From Pandoraea apista (lineage in GTDB: Bacteria > Pseudomonadota > Gammaproteobacteria > Burkholderiales > Burkholderiaceae): a stretch of 64,000 nucleotides of DNA. Below the pieces are notes generated by a model that was given only the letters and a program-made list of their open reading frames with translations, made no database searches and was not told the origin of the DNA. Of this stretch, positions 1-9,468 are shown in pieces (position 1 is the stretch's first letter; each line of letters starts with the position of its first letter). The stretch lies in assembly GCF_001465595.2 (NCBI RefSeq), contig NZ_CP013481.2, forward strand, positions 4,650,001-4,714,000, written 5' to 3'. A program made the position numbers and the translations under genes.

Positions 1-1864
1 TCTCGAGCGCCGCCACGCGCTTGGCGCTATGCAGCAGCAGTTCGCAGCCGCCGCCCAGCGCAATGCCGGAGACCGCCGAGACAACCGGCACCTGCGCATA
101 CTTCACACGCATCATGCCGTCCTGGAATTTCTTGATGAACGGCTCGATCCCCTTCGCGCCCCCCATCATGAAGGCGGGCATGGCCGCTTCCAGATCGGCA
201 CCGGCGGAGAACGGGCCGCCCGGTGCGCCGAGTTTGAGCGACGTCGGCTGCCACACGACCACGCCGCGATATTGCTGCTCGGCCAGATCGATGGCGCGGG
301 TCAGACCGTCGATGACGGCCGGCCCGATGGTATTCATCTTCGACTTGAACGAGACGATGAGCACGTCGTCCTGGCCCGGGGTCTCGTCGACCCACAGGCG
401 CACGGCGTCGTTCTCTTCGATGGTCTTGCCGAACTTGCGCGGATCGGCGCTGGCATCGCCCACGAGCGATGCAGGGAACACCTGACGCTGATACACCGGC
501 AGCGTGCTGCGCGGCACGAAAGCGTCCCTGGCCGGCGCGTACGAGCCTTCTGCCGTGTGCACACCCCCAGCCTCGGCGACCTTACCGCTCGTCACCCACT
601 TGGGCAGCGGGGCGTTCGAGAGGGCATGGCCGGCGTCGATGTCTTCCTGCACCCACTGGGCGATCTCCTTCCAGCCCGCCGCCTGCCAGTCCTCGAAAGG
701 ACCAGTGCTCCAGCCGAAGCCCCAACGAATCGCGAAGTCCACTTCGCGCGCGTTGTCGGCGATCTGCTCGAGATATACGCCGATGTAGTGGAACACGTCA
801 CGGAACACGGCCCACAGGAACTGGGCTTGCGGGTGAGTCGACTCACGCAGCAGACGCAGGCGCTCGGCCGGCGCCTTCTTCAGAATGCGCACGACCATCT
901 CGTCGGCCTTCTTGCCCGACTCCACATATTCGCCCGATTGCGGGTCGAGTACCTTGATGACCTTGCCTTCCTTCTTGTAGAAGCCCGCGCCGGTCTTCTG
1001 ACCCAGCGCGCCCTTCTCCACGAGTGCCTTGAGCACGGGCGGCGTGGCGTACGTCGGGGCGAACGGGTCGTCCTTGAGGCCGTCCTGCATCGTCTTGATA
1101 ACGTGCGCCATCGTGTCCAGACCGACCACGTCGGCCGTGCGGAACGTGGCCGACTTGGCGCGACCGAGCTTGCTGCCGGTCAGGTCGTCGACGACATCGA
1201 ACGGAATGCCGTATTTCTGCGCCTCGGCGAACACCGCCAGAATCGAGAACACACCCACGCGGTTGGCGATGAAATTCGGCGTGTCCTTGGCACGCACCAC
1301 GCCCTTGCCGAGCGTGGAGGTGAGGAACGTTTCGAGTTGATCCAGAATCGCCGGCTCGGTCGTCGCGGTCGGAATCAGCTCGACCAGATGCATGTAGCGC
1401 GGCGGGTTGAAGAAGTGCACGCCGCAGAAGCGCGACTTCAGATCGGCGTCGAAACCTTCCGAGAGTTCGGTAATCGACAGGCCCGACGTGTTCGAGGCGA
1501 AGATCGCATGCTTGGCCAGATGCGGCGAGACCTTCTTGTAGAGGTCATGCTTCCAGTCCATGCGCTCGGCGATCGCCTCGATCACCACGTCGCAACCGGC
1601 GAGTTTCTCGAGGTCGTCTTCGTAGTTCGCCGTTTCGATATATTGGGCGTCGGCCTTGTCGGCGAATGGTGCAGGGCTCAGCTTCTTCAGGCCGTCGATG
1701 GCACGCGTGACGATGCCGTTCTTCGGGCCTTCCTTGGCCGGCAGATCGAACAGCACAACGGGCACTTTCGCATTGACGAGGTGGGCGGCGATCTGCGCAC
1801 CCATCACGCCGGCGCCCAGCACGGCGACCTTGCGTACGACCAGGGGTTTGTTGGTTTGGCTCAC
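1..1864 (-). CDS. 3-hydroxyacyl-CoA dehydrogenase / enoyl-CoA hydratase fusion, partial (3' end outside window)
   Basis: Beta-oxidation enzyme that hydrates enoyl-CoA and oxidises 3-hydroxyacyl-CoA with NAD+. The visible 621 residues begin with a Rossmann motif (VAVLGAGVMGAQIAAH) typical of the NAD-binding 3-hydroxyacyl-CoA dehydrogenase domain. Near the window edge they reach a crotonase-type stretch (GAPGGPFSAGADLEAA, then SGIALGGGCELLLH). The dehydrogenase-first order differs from E. coli FadB and matches the roughly 800-residue proteins common in Burkholderia. The start is a GTG (GTG AGC CAA ACC) 18 bases after the stop of the upstream acyl-CoA dehydrogenase, with a purine-rich GAGGAGAT stretch before it. 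It is the last visible gene of a TetR, acyl-CoA dehydrogenase, hydroxyacyl-CoA dehydrogenase set. The C-terminus is not visible, so the end of the crotonase domain is inferred. Confidence 0.92.
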   Translation of the reverse strand, partial: MSQTNKPLVVRKVAVLGAGVMGAQIAAHLVNAKVPVVLFDLPAKEGPKNGIVTRAIDGLKKLSPAPFADKADAQYIETANYEDDLEKLAGCDVVIEAIAERMDWKHDLYKKVSPHLAKHAIFASNTSGLSITELSEGFDADLKSRFCGVHFFNPPRYMHLVELIPTATTEPAILDQLETFLTSTLGKGVVRAKDTPNFIANRVGVFSILAVFAEAQKYGIPFDVVDDLTGSKLGRAKSATFRTADVVGLDTMAHVIKTMQDGLKDDPFAPTYATPPVLKALVEKGALGQKTGAGFYKKEGKVIKVLDPQSGEYVESGKKADEMVVRILKKAPAERLRLLRESTHPQAQFLWAVFRDVFHYIGVYLEQIADNAREVDFAIRWGFGWSTGPFEDWQAAGWKEIAQWVQEDIDAGHALSNAPLPKWVTSGKVAEAGGVHTAEGSYAPARDAFVPRSTLPVYQRQVFPASLVGDASADPRKFGKTIEENDAVRLWVDETPGQDDVLIVSFKSKMNTIGPAVIDGLTRAIDLAEQQYRGVVVWQPTSLKLGAPGGPFSAGADLEAAMPAFMMGGAKGIEPFIKKFQDGMMRVKYAQVPVVSAVSGIALGGGCELLLHSAKRVAALE

Positions 1865-1881
1865 GGTAATCTCCTCCGCTC

Positions 1882-3669
1882 TCAGAACAGGTCGACGTCG
1901 ACTTCCATCAACGTCTTCGCACCGGCACGGGCCATGCGGATTTGCGACGCGGTCTCCGGCAGCAACTTGGCGAAGTAGAAACGCGCCGTAGCGAGCTTCG
2001 ATTCGTAGAACTTGTCGCCGCTGCCTTGCTTGTCGAGCGCAATGCGCGCCATGCGCGCCCAGAAGTAGGCGAACACGAGATGACCGACCACGCGCTGATA
2101 CGGCACGGAGGCAGCACCCACCTCGTCCGGATTGGCCATCGCCTTCATGCCGATTTCCATCGTCAGCTTCTGGACCTTGTCACCGATATCCGCGAGCGGA
2201 TTGATGAACTCCTGCATCTCCTCCTTCGTGCCTTCGGCCTCGACGAAGTCCTGCACGAGCTTGCCGAACTTCTTGAGCTTGGCGCCCATGTCGCCGAGCA
2301 CCTTGCGTCCCAGCAGGTCGAGCGCCTGAATCGAATTGGTGCCTTCGTAGATCGTGTTGATACGCGCGTCGCGCACGTACTGTTCCATGCCCCACTCGGA
2401 GATGAAGCCGTGGCCACCGTAAATCTGCATCGCGTGGTTGGTGCACTCGAACGCGTTGTCGGTCAGAAAAGCCTTGATGATCGGCGTGAGCAGCGCGACC
2501 AGATCGGCGGCTTCACGACGCTCGGCTTCGTCGCCGTGCGACAGTTCCTTGTCGATGTGCAGCGCGGTCCAGTACGAGAAAGCGCGGCCACCTTCCACAT
2601 AAGCCTTTTGCGTGAGCAGCATGCGGCGCACGTCCGGGTGCACGATGATCGGATCGGCCGGCTTGTCCGGTGCCTTCGGGCCGGTGAGCGAGCGCATCTG
2701 AATGCGTTCCTTCGCATACGCCAGCGAGTTCTGATAGGCAACTTCCGTCAACCCCAAACCTTGCATGCCAACACCCTGACGCGCGGCGTTCATCATCACG
2801 AACATAGCGTTCAGGCCCTTGTTCGGTTCGCCGACGAGCCACCCCTTGGCGCTGTCGAGGTTCATCACACAGGTGGCATTGCCGTGAATGCCCATCTTGT
2901 GTTCGATGGAGCCGCACTTGATACCGTTGCGCTCGCCCGGTGCGCCATTGGCGTCGGGAATGAACTTCGGCACGACGAACAGCGAAATACCCTTCGTTCC
3001 CGGCGGAGCATCCGGCAGACGTGCCAGCACGAGGTGGACGATGTTGGCGGCCATATCGTGCTCGCCGGCGGAGATGAAAATCTTCGTACCGGAAATCGCG
3101 TACGAATTGTCGCCATTCGGCTCGGCCTTCGTACGCAGCATGCCCAGATCGGTGCCGCAATGCGGCTCGGTCAGACACATCGTGCCGGTCCACTCGCCGG
3201 AGACGATTTTCGGCAGATAGGTCGCTTGTTGCTCGGGGGTGCCGTGGGCATGCAGGCATTCATAGGCGCCGTGCGACAGGCCGGGGTACATCGTCCATGC
3301 CTGATTGGCCGAGTTGAGCATTTCGTACAGGGCATTGTTGACGACCTGCGGCAGGCCCTGGCCGCCAAATTCGGGATCGCACGCCAGCGCCGGCCAGCCG
3401 GCTTCGACGTATTGCTGATAGGCCTGCTTGAAACCGGTCGGCGTGGTGACGACACCGTCGCCCTCGTACTTGCAGCCTTCGCGATCGCCCACCTGATTCA
3501 GCGGAAAGACCACCTCGCTACAGAATTTGCCGGCTTCTTCCAGCACCTGGTTGATGGTGTCGGCATCGATGTCCGCATGCTTCGGCAATGCCTTCAATTC
3601 GTTCTCCACGCCCAGCAGCTCGTGCATGACGAATTGCATGTCGCGCAGAGGCGCGTTGTACTGTCCCAT
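1882..3669 (-). CDS. Acyl-CoA dehydrogenase (FadE-like, with extended C-terminal domain)
   Basis: FAD enzyme that makes the alpha,beta double bond in acyl-CoA, the first step of beta-oxidation. It has 595 residues, about 200 more than short-chain family members, as in proteins carrying an extra C-terminal acyl-CoA dehydrogenase domain. The middle-domain signature (MCLTEPHCGTDLG, about 165-178) and the FAD/substrate motif YGGHGF are present. YEGTNSIQ lies at 441-448, where Glu442 is the expected catalytic base. The ATG at 3669 is preceded by a strong GGAGGAG. The gene sits between a TetR regulator 49 bases upstream and a hydroxyacyl-CoA dehydrogenase/hydratase 18 bases downstream, so co-transcription is likely. 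Chain-length preference cannot be read from the sequence. Confidence 0.95.
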   Translation of the reverse strand: MGQYNAPLRDMQFVMHELLGVENELKALPKHADIDADTINQVLEEAGKFCSEVVFPLNQVGDREGCKYEGDGVVTTPTGFKQAYQQYVEAGWPALACDPEFGGQGLPQVVNNALYEMLNSANQAWTMYPGLSHGAYECLHAHGTPEQQATYLPKIVSGEWTGTMCLTEPHCGTDLGMLRTKAEPNGDNSYAISGTKIFISAGEHDMAANIVHLVLARLPDAPPGTKGISLFVVPKFIPDANGAPGERNGIKCGSIEHKMGIHGNATCVMNLDSAKGWLVGEPNKGLNAMFVMMNAARQGVGMQGLGLTEVAYQNSLAYAKERIQMRSLTGPKAPDKPADPIIVHPDVRRMLLTQKAYVEGGRAFSYWTALHIDKELSHGDEAERREAADLVALLTPIIKAFLTDNAFECTNHAMQIYGGHGFISEWGMEQYVRDARINTIYEGTNSIQALDLLGRKVLGDMGAKLKKFGKLVQDFVEAEGTKEEMQEFINPLADIGDKVQKLTMEIGMKAMANPDEVGAASVPYQRVVGHLVFAYFWARMARIALDKQGSGDKFYESKLATARFYFAKLLPETASQIRMARAGAKTLMEVDVDLF

Positions 3670-3717
3670 GACCTACTCCTCCGAACACATCGAATTGAAT
3701 CGCGGACGGCTCGTGCC

Positions 3718-4323
3718 TCACCCGCGCTGATAAGACGAAATCAGTTTTTCCAGTGCCACCCGGGTCATGTCGACGGCGCCGGGCTCCCGAAGGAAACGCG
3801 CGTCGTGATGCAAGCCGAGTGTCAGGCTGTACATTTCAAAGAGCATCAGGCGCGGATCGGTGTCCGCACGCAGATGCCCCTCCTCCTTCGCCTGGGTGAT
3901 GGCGCGCAGCAGGGCGGATCGCCACAACCGCACACTTTTCACCAAGGCTTCGCGCACCGGACTGGCCGCGCGATCGTCATACTCGACGGCGCCGCTGATG
4001 TATATGCAGCCCGTCGTCACTTCGCGAATCCGCTTGTCCATCCAGCGATCCACCAGCGCTCTGAGTCGCGGCAGGCCGCGTGGCGCTTCCATACTGGGAG
4101 CGAACACCTCTTCCTCGAAGCGCCTGTGGTATTCCATCAGCACTTCGATCTGCAAGTCTTCGCGCGAACCGAAATGCGCGAAGACACCGCTTTTGCTCAT
4201 TTGCATACGATCGGCCAGCAAGCCGATCGTCAGCCCCTCGAGCCCATCCCGCCCCGCCAGCTCAAGCGCGGCATTCAGGATTGCGGCACGTGTCTGTTCA
4301 CCCTTTCGCATGTGTATTGGCAT
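3718..4323 (-). CDS. TetR family transcriptional regulator
   Basis: 201-residue one-component regulator with an N-terminal helix-turn-helix (GEQTRAAILNAALELAG, then MSKSGVFAHFGSREDLQ), the classic TetR layout, and a variable C-terminal ligand domain. The open frame extends further upstream, but that part has no regulator-like sequence, so I place the start at the ATG at 4323; an ATG four codons later (4311) is a good alternative. It lies 49 bases ahead of the beta-oxidation genes on the same strand and probably controls them and itself, perhaps in response to acyl-CoA. Palindromes about 90-110 bases upstream are candidate operators. The ligand and regulon are inferences from position. Confidence 0.88.
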   Translation of the reverse strand: MPIHMRKGEQTRAAILNAALELAGRDGLEGLTIGLLADRMQMSKSGVFAHFGSREDLQIEVLMEYHRRFEEEVFAPSMEAPRGLPRLRALVDRWMDKRIREVTTGCIYISGAVEYDDRAASPVREALVKSVRLWRSALLRAITQAKEEGHLRADTDPRLMLFEMYSLTLGLHHDARFLREPGAVDMTRVALEKLISSYQRG

Positions 4324-4411
4324 CGCTATCGTTATCCGTTCCCCGATGCTAACCAAAAAATCGAACGGCCGTCCTATTATTGGGGGACGCCCATGGGCGA
4401 ACAAGGAATTT

Positions 4412-4437
4412 ATTAGATCGGAATACCTAATCGGTAT
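4412..4437. promoter_or_regulatory. Candidate TetR operator (two overlapping inverted repeats)
   Basis: Upstream of the TetR gene the sequence ATACC-taatc-GGTAT (4423-4437) is a perfect inverted repeat with 5-base arms. It overlaps a second repeat, ATTAG-N10-CTAAT (4412-4431). The area is AT-rich compared with its surroundings. TetR proteins bind such short palindromes near their own promoter, so autoregulation is plausible. Which repeat is bound, if any, is unknown. Confidence 0.4.
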
Positions 4438-4522
4438 CGTTGCCCAGACGGGCGCAGACCTTGACAGCACGAGGTCTGGCGGGGATCGCAGGCAGATGGG
4501 CACGGCCCGCGCCAACCGGTCG

Positions 4523-5680
4523 TCAGTCGTACTTACCGCGCGTGAGAACCTTCATCACCAGCCGGTAGAGACGGTAGGCCGTCCATTGACGGAAGCGCCG
4601 CCAGCGAGAGCGTCCGCCGTAGCGATGGGGGTCGATGAGGCGGGCCTCGGCGAACGCTTTGCGAATATGATCGCGCAGCTCGATGACCACCGGGTCGTCG
4701 AGCACGACCACATTGGCCTCGTGATTCAGGAACAGGGATAAGGCGTCGAGATTGGACGAGCCGACCGTTGCCCAGACATCGTCGACCACGGCCACCTTGC
4801 CGTGCAGTTGGCGCATATCGTACTCGCCGATGCGCACGCCTGCGTCGAGCAGCTTGGCGTAGAGCCACGGCACGGCGGTATCGAGCAAACGGAACTCCTT
4901 CCGTCCGATCAGCAAGTGCACCGACACACCACGTTGGGCTGCCTGCGTCAGCGCGCGCCGCAGTCGCCGGCCAGGCACGAAGTATGGGTTCGCGAGCCAG
5001 ACCTCCTGGCGCGCGCGGCCCAGCGCCATCAGATAGGCCTTTTCTACCGCGCGGCGATTGTGCAGATTGTCGCGTGCCACGAAGGCGGCCTGACCGGCAT
5101 ACGGTGCGTGCAGTCGCCCGCGCTGCCCATGCCGGCGGTGACGAAACGGCGTGCCCAGGTACCCCGGGGCAAGACGCAACCATTGAATATGAAACGCCAT
5201 GGCGATCTCGGCAACGATGGGTCCCCGGCATTGCACAGCAAAGTCCCAGCGCGGATCGCTCATGCGGGTGCCGCCCCCGCCGTTAAAGTCGTCGATGATG
5301 TTGATGCCACCGACGAAGGCCACTTCGTGATCGACGATGGCGAGTTTGCGGTGGGTTCGCGAGAAGCCGAACTTCCCGAACAGTCGCGGATTGTAGATGC
5401 GGTGCGTTACCCCGCTCTCACGCCAGTCGGCAAAGAGTGTCAGGCGTTGGCTGGTACCGAGACCATCGGTGATGACGCGAACTGCGACCCCGCGCTGTGC
5501 GGCGCGTTGCAGCGCTGCGGAGACATTCTCGCCGGCCTCGTCGGCCTCGAAGATGTAAGTCTCGAGCGCGACTTCCCGAGTGGCGCCGTCGATGGCGGCG
5601 ATCAGCGCGGTGAAGTAGTTCTGACCGAGATAGAGCAGCGTCAGATCGTTATCGTGGGAGAACGGAAGATACTTGCTCAT
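4523..5680 (-). CDS. clsB: Cardiolipin synthase B-type phospholipase D superfamily protein
   Basis: Membrane-associated enzyme of phospholipid synthesis that transfers phosphatidyl groups to make cardiolipin. It has 385 residues with two PLD catalytic motifs: H110-x-K112-x4-D117 (HRKLAIVD, followed by GGIN) and H293-x-K295-x4-D300 (HGKVAVVD, followed by GSSNLD). No N-terminal membrane helix is seen, which fits ClsB rather than ClsA. The C-terminus is strongly basic (RSRWRRFRQW), suitable for contact with anionic lipid. It starts 18 bases after the stop of the Nudix gene upstream, so the two probably share a transcript. The ClsB name rests on length and domain layout; other PLD-family transphosphatidylases are possible. 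Confidence 0.9.
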   Translation of the reverse strand: MSKYLPFSHDNDLTLLYLGQNYFTALIAAIDGATREVALETYIFEADEAGENVSAALQRAAQRGVAVRVITDGLGTSQRLTLFADWRESGVTHRIYNPRLFGKFGFSRTHRKLAIVDHEVAFVGGINIIDDFNGGGGTRMSDPRWDFAVQCRGPIVAEIAMAFHIQWLRLAPGYLGTPFRHRRHGQRGRLHAPYAGQAAFVARDNLHNRRAVEKAYLMALGRARQEVWLANPYFVPGRRLRRALTQAAQRGVSVHLLIGRKEFRLLDTAVPWLYAKLLDAGVRIGEYDMRQLHGKVAVVDDVWATVGSSNLDALSLFLNHEANVVVLDDPVVIELRDHIRKAFAEARLIDPHRYGGRSRWRRFRQWTAYRLYRLVMKVLTRGKYD

Positions 5681-5698
5681 CGGCGCGCGACGCAGCGG

Positions 5699-6163
5699 CT
5701 AGCGCACGCGCAACGGCAACTGCCGGATGGCATCGCCGTTCGAGGGGGAAAAACAGCGCGCGGCAGCCGCTTCCCACGGCAGCCAGGCGTAGGCGACATG
5801 TTCGCGCGGCGCTAACGTTACGGCCGTGTTCTCCGGCACGCACAGGCCGAACCAGTGCTCCGTGTTGCGTGTGACACCCGGCGCGTAGCGATGCGCCCAT
5901 CGCGGGTAGATGTTGTATTGAATCTCGTGCTGCCAGTCGGTCAGGGCGGTCGTGGGCACGGCCGTACCGTCCGCCACGCGAATGCCGGTCTCCTCGAAAA
6001 CTTCGCGCACGGCTGTCTCGACCAGCGGCTCGTCGAGCCGATCCTTGCTGCCGGTGACCGACTGCCAGAAATTCTCGGCATCGGCACGCTCGATAAGCAG
6101 AACGTCGAGCGCCGGCGTATAGATCACGACGAGCACGGATTCGGGAATCTTGAAGGGTTTCAT
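5699..6163 (-). CDS. nudB: Dihydroneopterin triphosphate diphosphatase (Nudix hydrolase)
   Basis: Nudix hydrolase expected to remove pyrophosphate from dihydroneopterin triphosphate in folate synthesis. The 154-residue protein starts MKPFKIPESVLVVIY and has the Nudix box GSKDRLDEP...REVFEETGI at about 38-61, with the metal-binding REVxEE glutamates intact. The open frame continues upstream, but that part runs back through the aspS terminator, so the ATG at 6163 is the sensible start. About 75 bases upstream lies CCCATT-GT-AATGGG (6234-6247), whose reverse strand reads TACAAT and may be the -10 element. The position between aspS and clsB is conserved in related betaproteobacteria as far as I recall. 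Confidence 0.88.
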   Translation of the reverse strand: MKPFKIPESVLVVIYTPALDVLLIERADAENFWQSVTGSKDRLDEPLVETAVREVFEETGIRVADGTAVPTTALTDWQHEIQYNIYPRWAHRYAPGVTRNTEHWFGLCVPENTAVTLAPREHVAYAWLPWEAAAARCFSPSNGDAIRQLPLRVR

Positions 6164-6280
6164 GCAGGCGGCAGTAGCGTGAAATCGACTCGTGAACAAC
6201 GGAACACCTGTGAGGGCAAACCGGCTTGAGCGCCCCATTGTAATGGGCAATGGCGCCGTCTCGTTGTTGCAACCCCGCGT

Positions 6281-6319
6281 ATCAAACAAAAACCCCCTCG
6301 CCTTTCGGCCGAGGGGGTT
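6281..6319 (-). terminator. Rho-independent terminator of aspS
   Basis: A perfect 10-base inverted repeat (AACCCCCTCG at 6291-6300 and CGAGGGGGTT at 6310-6319) with a 9-base loop. On the minus strand it is followed by TTTGTTTGAT. It starts about 30 bases past the aspS stop codon, as expected for an intrinsic terminator. Confidence 0.9.
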
Positions 6320-6350
6320 CGAATCAGCGTGCCGGCATTTGCCGGTGCCG

Positions 6351-8153
6351 TCAGGCCTTCGGGGCTTCCGGCTGACGCAAACGAATGTGCAGTTCGCGCA
6401 GTTGACGCTCATCCACCGGCGACGGCGCCTGCGTGAGCAAGTCCTGTGCACGTTGCGTCTTCGGGAACGCGATCACGTCGCGAATCGAATCGGCACCGGC
6501 CATCATCGTGATGATGCGATCGAGGCCGAACGCGATACCACCGTGCGGCGGGGCGCCGTATTGCAGCGCGTCGAGCAGGAAGCCGAACTTCGCACGGGCT
6601 TCTTCCTCACCCAGCTTGAGCGCGCGGAACACCTTGCTCTGCACATCTTCCTGGAAGATACGCACCGAACCGCCACCGATTTCCCAGCCGTTGAGCACCA
6701 TGTCGTAGGCCTTCGCCAGGCACTTGCCCGGGTCGGTCTCGAGATAGTCGATGTGCTCGTCCTTCGGGCTTGTGAACGGGTGATGGCAAGCGACCCAGCG
6801 GGCGTCGTCTTCATCGTACTCGAACATCGGGAAGTCCACGACCCACAGCGGACGCCAGCCCGCTTCGAACAGGCCATGGCTCTTGCCGAATTCCGAGTGA
6901 CCGATTTTCAGACGCAGCGCGCCGATACCGTCGTTGACGACCTTTGCCTTGTCGGCACCGAAGAAGATGATGTCGCCGTCTTGCGCGCCGGTACGCTCGA
7001 GAATCGAGGCAATGGCAGCGTCGTGCAGGTTCTTGACAATCGGGCTTTGCAGACCGTCGCGGCCCTTGGCCACTTCGTTGACCTTGATCCAGGCCAGCCC
7101 CTTCGCACCGTAGATCTTCACGAACTCCGTGTAAGCATCGATTTCGCTACGCGAGATCTCTGCGCCGCCCGGTACGCGCAGCGCGACCACGCGACCGCCT
7201 TCGGTCGTGGCAGGCACCGAGAACACCTTGAAGTCCACGTCGCCCATCACGTCGGTCAGCTCGGTGAACTCGAGCTTCACGCGCAGGTCGGGCTTGTCGG
7301 AGCCGAAGCGACGCATCGCTTCCGAGTACTCCATGACCGGCACCTTGGCGTCCAGATCCACGTTGATCGCTTCCTTGAAAACGTGGCGGATCATGTTCTC
7401 GAACAGATCGCGGATTTCCTGCTCCGAGAGGAACGAGGTTTCGCAATCGATCTGCGTGAATTCCGGCTGACGGTCGGCGCGCAGGTCTTCGTCGCGGAAA
7501 CACTTGGTGATCTGGTAATAACGGTCGAAGCCAGCCACCATCAGCAACTGCTTGAAGAGCTGCGGCGACTGCGGCAGCGCGAAGAACATGCCGGCGTTCA
7601 CACGCGAAGGCACCAGATAGTCGCGCGCGCCTTCCGGGGTGCTCTTCGTGAGCATCGGGGTTTCGATGTCGATGAAACCTTGCGCGTCCAGATACTTGCG
7701 CACTTCCATCGCCACCTTGTAACGCAGGCGCAGGTTGTATTGCATCTGCGGACGGCGCAGATCCAGCACGCGATGCGTGAGGCGCGTGGTTTCCGACAGG
7801 TTTTCGTCGTCAAGCTGGAACGGGGGCGTCACCGACGGGTTGAGCACTTCGAGCTCGTGGCACAGCACTTCGATCTTGCCGCTCGTCAGGTTGGCGTTCT
7901 CGGTGCCGGCCGGACGGCTGCGCACAAGGCCCGTGATCTGCACGCAGAACTCATTGCGCAGGCCTTCGGCGGCCTTGAACATCTCCGCGCGGTCCGGATC
8001 GCACACGACCTGCACCAGACCCTCGCGATCGCGCAGGTCGATGAAGATGACCCCGCCGTGATCACGGCGGCGATTGACCCAGCCACAAAGCTTGACCGTT
8101 TGGCCCAGTTGTTGCTCGGTCACCAGACCGCAGTAGGAGGTACGCATGGACAT
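6351..8153 (-). CDS. aspS: Aspartyl-tRNA synthetase (probably non-discriminating)
   Basis: Class II aminoacyl-tRNA synthetase of 600 residues. An N-terminal anticodon-binding OB fold ([20 protein letters not shown]) precedes the catalytic domain. Motif 2 ([19 protein letters not shown]) and motif 3 ([10 protein letters not shown]) are complete, and the bacterial GAD insertion lies between. I set the start at the ATG at 8153 (MSMRTSYCG), with a second ATG two codons on; the upstream extension would overlap the preceding DUF502 gene and looks non-coding. The gene ends at a strong terminator. Whether it also charges tRNA-Asn cannot be settled here: that needs a check for gatCAB and asnS elsewhere in the genome. 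Confidence 0.97.
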   Translation of the reverse strand: MSMRTSYCGLVTEQQLGQTVKLCGWVNRRRDHGGVIFIDLRDREGLVQVVCDPDRAEMFKAAEGLRNEFCVQITGLVRSRPAGTENANLTSGKIEVLCHELEVLNPSVTPPFQLDDENLSETTRLTHRVLDLRRPQMQYNLRLRYKVAMEVRKYLDAQGFIDIETPMLTKSTPEGARDYLVPSRVNAGMFFALPQSPQLFKQLLMVAGFDRYYQITKCFRDEDLRADRQPEFTQIDCETSFLSEQEIRDLFENMIRHVFKEAINVDLDAKVPVMEYSEAMRRFGSDKPDLRVKLEFTELTDVMGDVDFKVFSVPATTEGGRVVALRVPGGAEISRSEIDAYTEFVKIYGAKGLAWIKVNEVAKGRDGLQSPIVKNLHDAAIASILERTGAQDGDIIFFGADKAKVVNDGIGALRLKIGHSEFGKSHGLFEAGWRPLWVVDFPMFEYDEDDARWVACHHPFTSPKDEHIDYLETDPGKCLAKAYDMVLNGWEIGGGSVRIFQEDVQSKVFRALKLGEEEARAKFGFLLDALQYGAPPHGGIAFGLDRIITMMAGADSIRDVIAFPKTQRAQDLLTQAPSPVDERQLRELHIRLRQPEAPKA

Positions 8154-8200
8154 TTTGCTGTTCCGATTTTCAAAAAATGGCGCCGGCGATTCCCGGTGGC

Positions 8201-8845
8201 TCAAAGGAGCGGGCCGGGACGTTGCTGGCGCGGGTTGTGGGCGGGCGCCACCACGCCCATCGATACGATGTACTTGAGGGCCGCGTCGACCGACATGTCG
8301 AGTTCAACGACGTCGCTCGCCCGCATCATCAGGAAGAAGCCTGACGTCGGGTTGGGCGTCGTCGGGACATAAACGCTCACATACTCGCCCTGCAAGTGAT
8401 TGACCACATCGCCACCCGGCGCGCCGGTCAGGAAGGCGATGGTCCAGGAGTCCGCGTGCGGATAACGCACAAGCAACGCCTTGCGAAACGCGTTACCGCT
8501 GCTCGAGAGCAACGTATCGGACACCTGTTTGACGCTGCCGTACAACGGTCCAACGATGGGAATGCGCGTCAGAACGGCTTCCCACCAACCGACCAGCTTC
8601 TGGCCGATGAAATTATGCGCCAGAAGGCCGACGACGAAAACGAACGCCAGCGTGACCACCACACCGAAGCCCGGCACACGCATGCCGATGAGGCGCGACG
8701 GCTGCCATTCGTCCGGCAGCAGCAGCAAGGTCTGATCCATCGTGCCGATGATCAGGCCCAGTACCCACAGCGTGATGGCGAGCGGCACCAACACCAGCAG
8801 GCCGGTGAGGAAAATCGTCTTCAGCGCGGGTTTCTTAACGCTCAT
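8201..8845 (-). CDS. DUF502 family membrane protein
   Basis: 214-residue protein with two N-terminal transmembrane segments (about 11-34, [20 protein letters not shown], and about 60-80, [16 protein letters not shown]). A cytoplasmic part follows with the DUF502 signature ([19 protein letters not shown], about 95-113). The biochemical function of the family is unknown to me. It sits between an FmdB-like zinc-ribbon gene and aspS, all leftward, an order typical of Burkholderiaceae. It ends 47 bases before the aspS start, so the two are probably co-transcribed. Confidence 0.88.
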   Translation of the reverse strand: MSVKKPALKTIFLTGLLVLVPLAITLWVLGLIIGTMDQTLLLLPDEWQPSRLIGMRVPGFGVVVTLAFVFVVGLLAHNFIGQKLVGWWEAVLTRIPIVGPLYGSVKQVSDTLLSSSGNAFRKALLVRYPHADSWTIAFLTGAPGGDVVNHLQGEYVSVYVPTTPNPTSGFFLMMRASDVVELDMSVDAALKYIVSMGVVAPAHNPRQQRPGPLL

Positions 8846-8972
8846 GGCAGGACTCGCGAATATTGGCGGCTACGGGGGGTGTCAGCGGGGCACCAAGGCG
8901 CCAGGCGCCGGGTGCCGATTGGTACTATCGCACGCCAGGCCGCCAGGCTTGACGTGCGCTGTCTTGTTTCGT

Positions 8973-9308
8973 TCAGTGGCAGGCGCAACCACCGCCACAG
9001 CTTGCCGCCGGGGCGCCCGACGACTCACCGCCGGACGATGCCGACGAGCTCTCGCCAGACGCTGCCGGTGCGGGGGTCGCGGCCGCACCTGCTGCACCGG
9101 CCGCCGGCGCACTGGCGCCGCCCGAACCGCCACGGAAATCAGTTACATACCACCCCGATCCCTTGAGCTGGAACCCGGCAGCAGTGACCTGCTTGCGAAA
9201 CGAGTCCTTGCCGCATTCCGGGCATTGGGAGAGCGGTTCATCGCTCATTTTTTGCAGCACATCCTTGGCGAAACCGCATGTTTCGCAACGATAGGCGTAG
9301 ATAGGCAT
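8973..9308 (-). CDS. FmdB family zinc-ribbon protein
   Basis: 111-residue protein. Residues 1-40 form an FmdB-type zinc ribbon with two CxxC knuckles (CETCGF and CPECGK) in the usual MPIYAYRCETCG context. The rest is a low-complexity Gly/Ala/Ser tail ending SCGGGCACH, which adds three cysteines and a histidine that might bind another metal ion. FmdB was named for a formamidase regulator, but these small proteins have no established general role. The position ahead of DUF502 and aspS is conserved in the group. Confidence 0.85.
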   Translation of the reverse strand: MPIYAYRCETCGFAKDVLQKMSDEPLSQCPECGKDSFRKQVTAAGFQLKGSGWYVTDFRGGSGGASAPAAGAAGAAATPAPAASGESSSASSGGESSGAPAASCGGGCACH

Positions 9309-9468
9309 GATTCTTCCGACGGAAAAAGGCGCGCAAAGCCTTGAATTATAACCGCTTCACAAGGCTTTCGGGATTTGTCGGAGATATATGGGGCTGCGGC
9401 CGCGCAAGATCAAGACAGGACGTGCCCGCGTTTTGCATGGCGGGCGCGCTTCCTGTCGTTGGGCGCCG

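Noticed and set aside
29..1978. Long plus-strand open frames opposite the beta-oxidation genes
   Set aside because: They are mirror frames of high-GC coding DNA, rich in Arg and His; the minus-strand proteins have clear family motifs.
6291..6326. GGTTCGAATC resembling a tRNA T-loop
   Set aside because: It is the right arm of the aspS terminator plus following bases; no acceptor stem, anticodon arm or CCA end is present.
9421..9450. Inverted repeat GCCCGC/GCGGGC after the symporter as terminator
   Set aside because: No T-run follows on the minus strand and the stem is only 6 bases.
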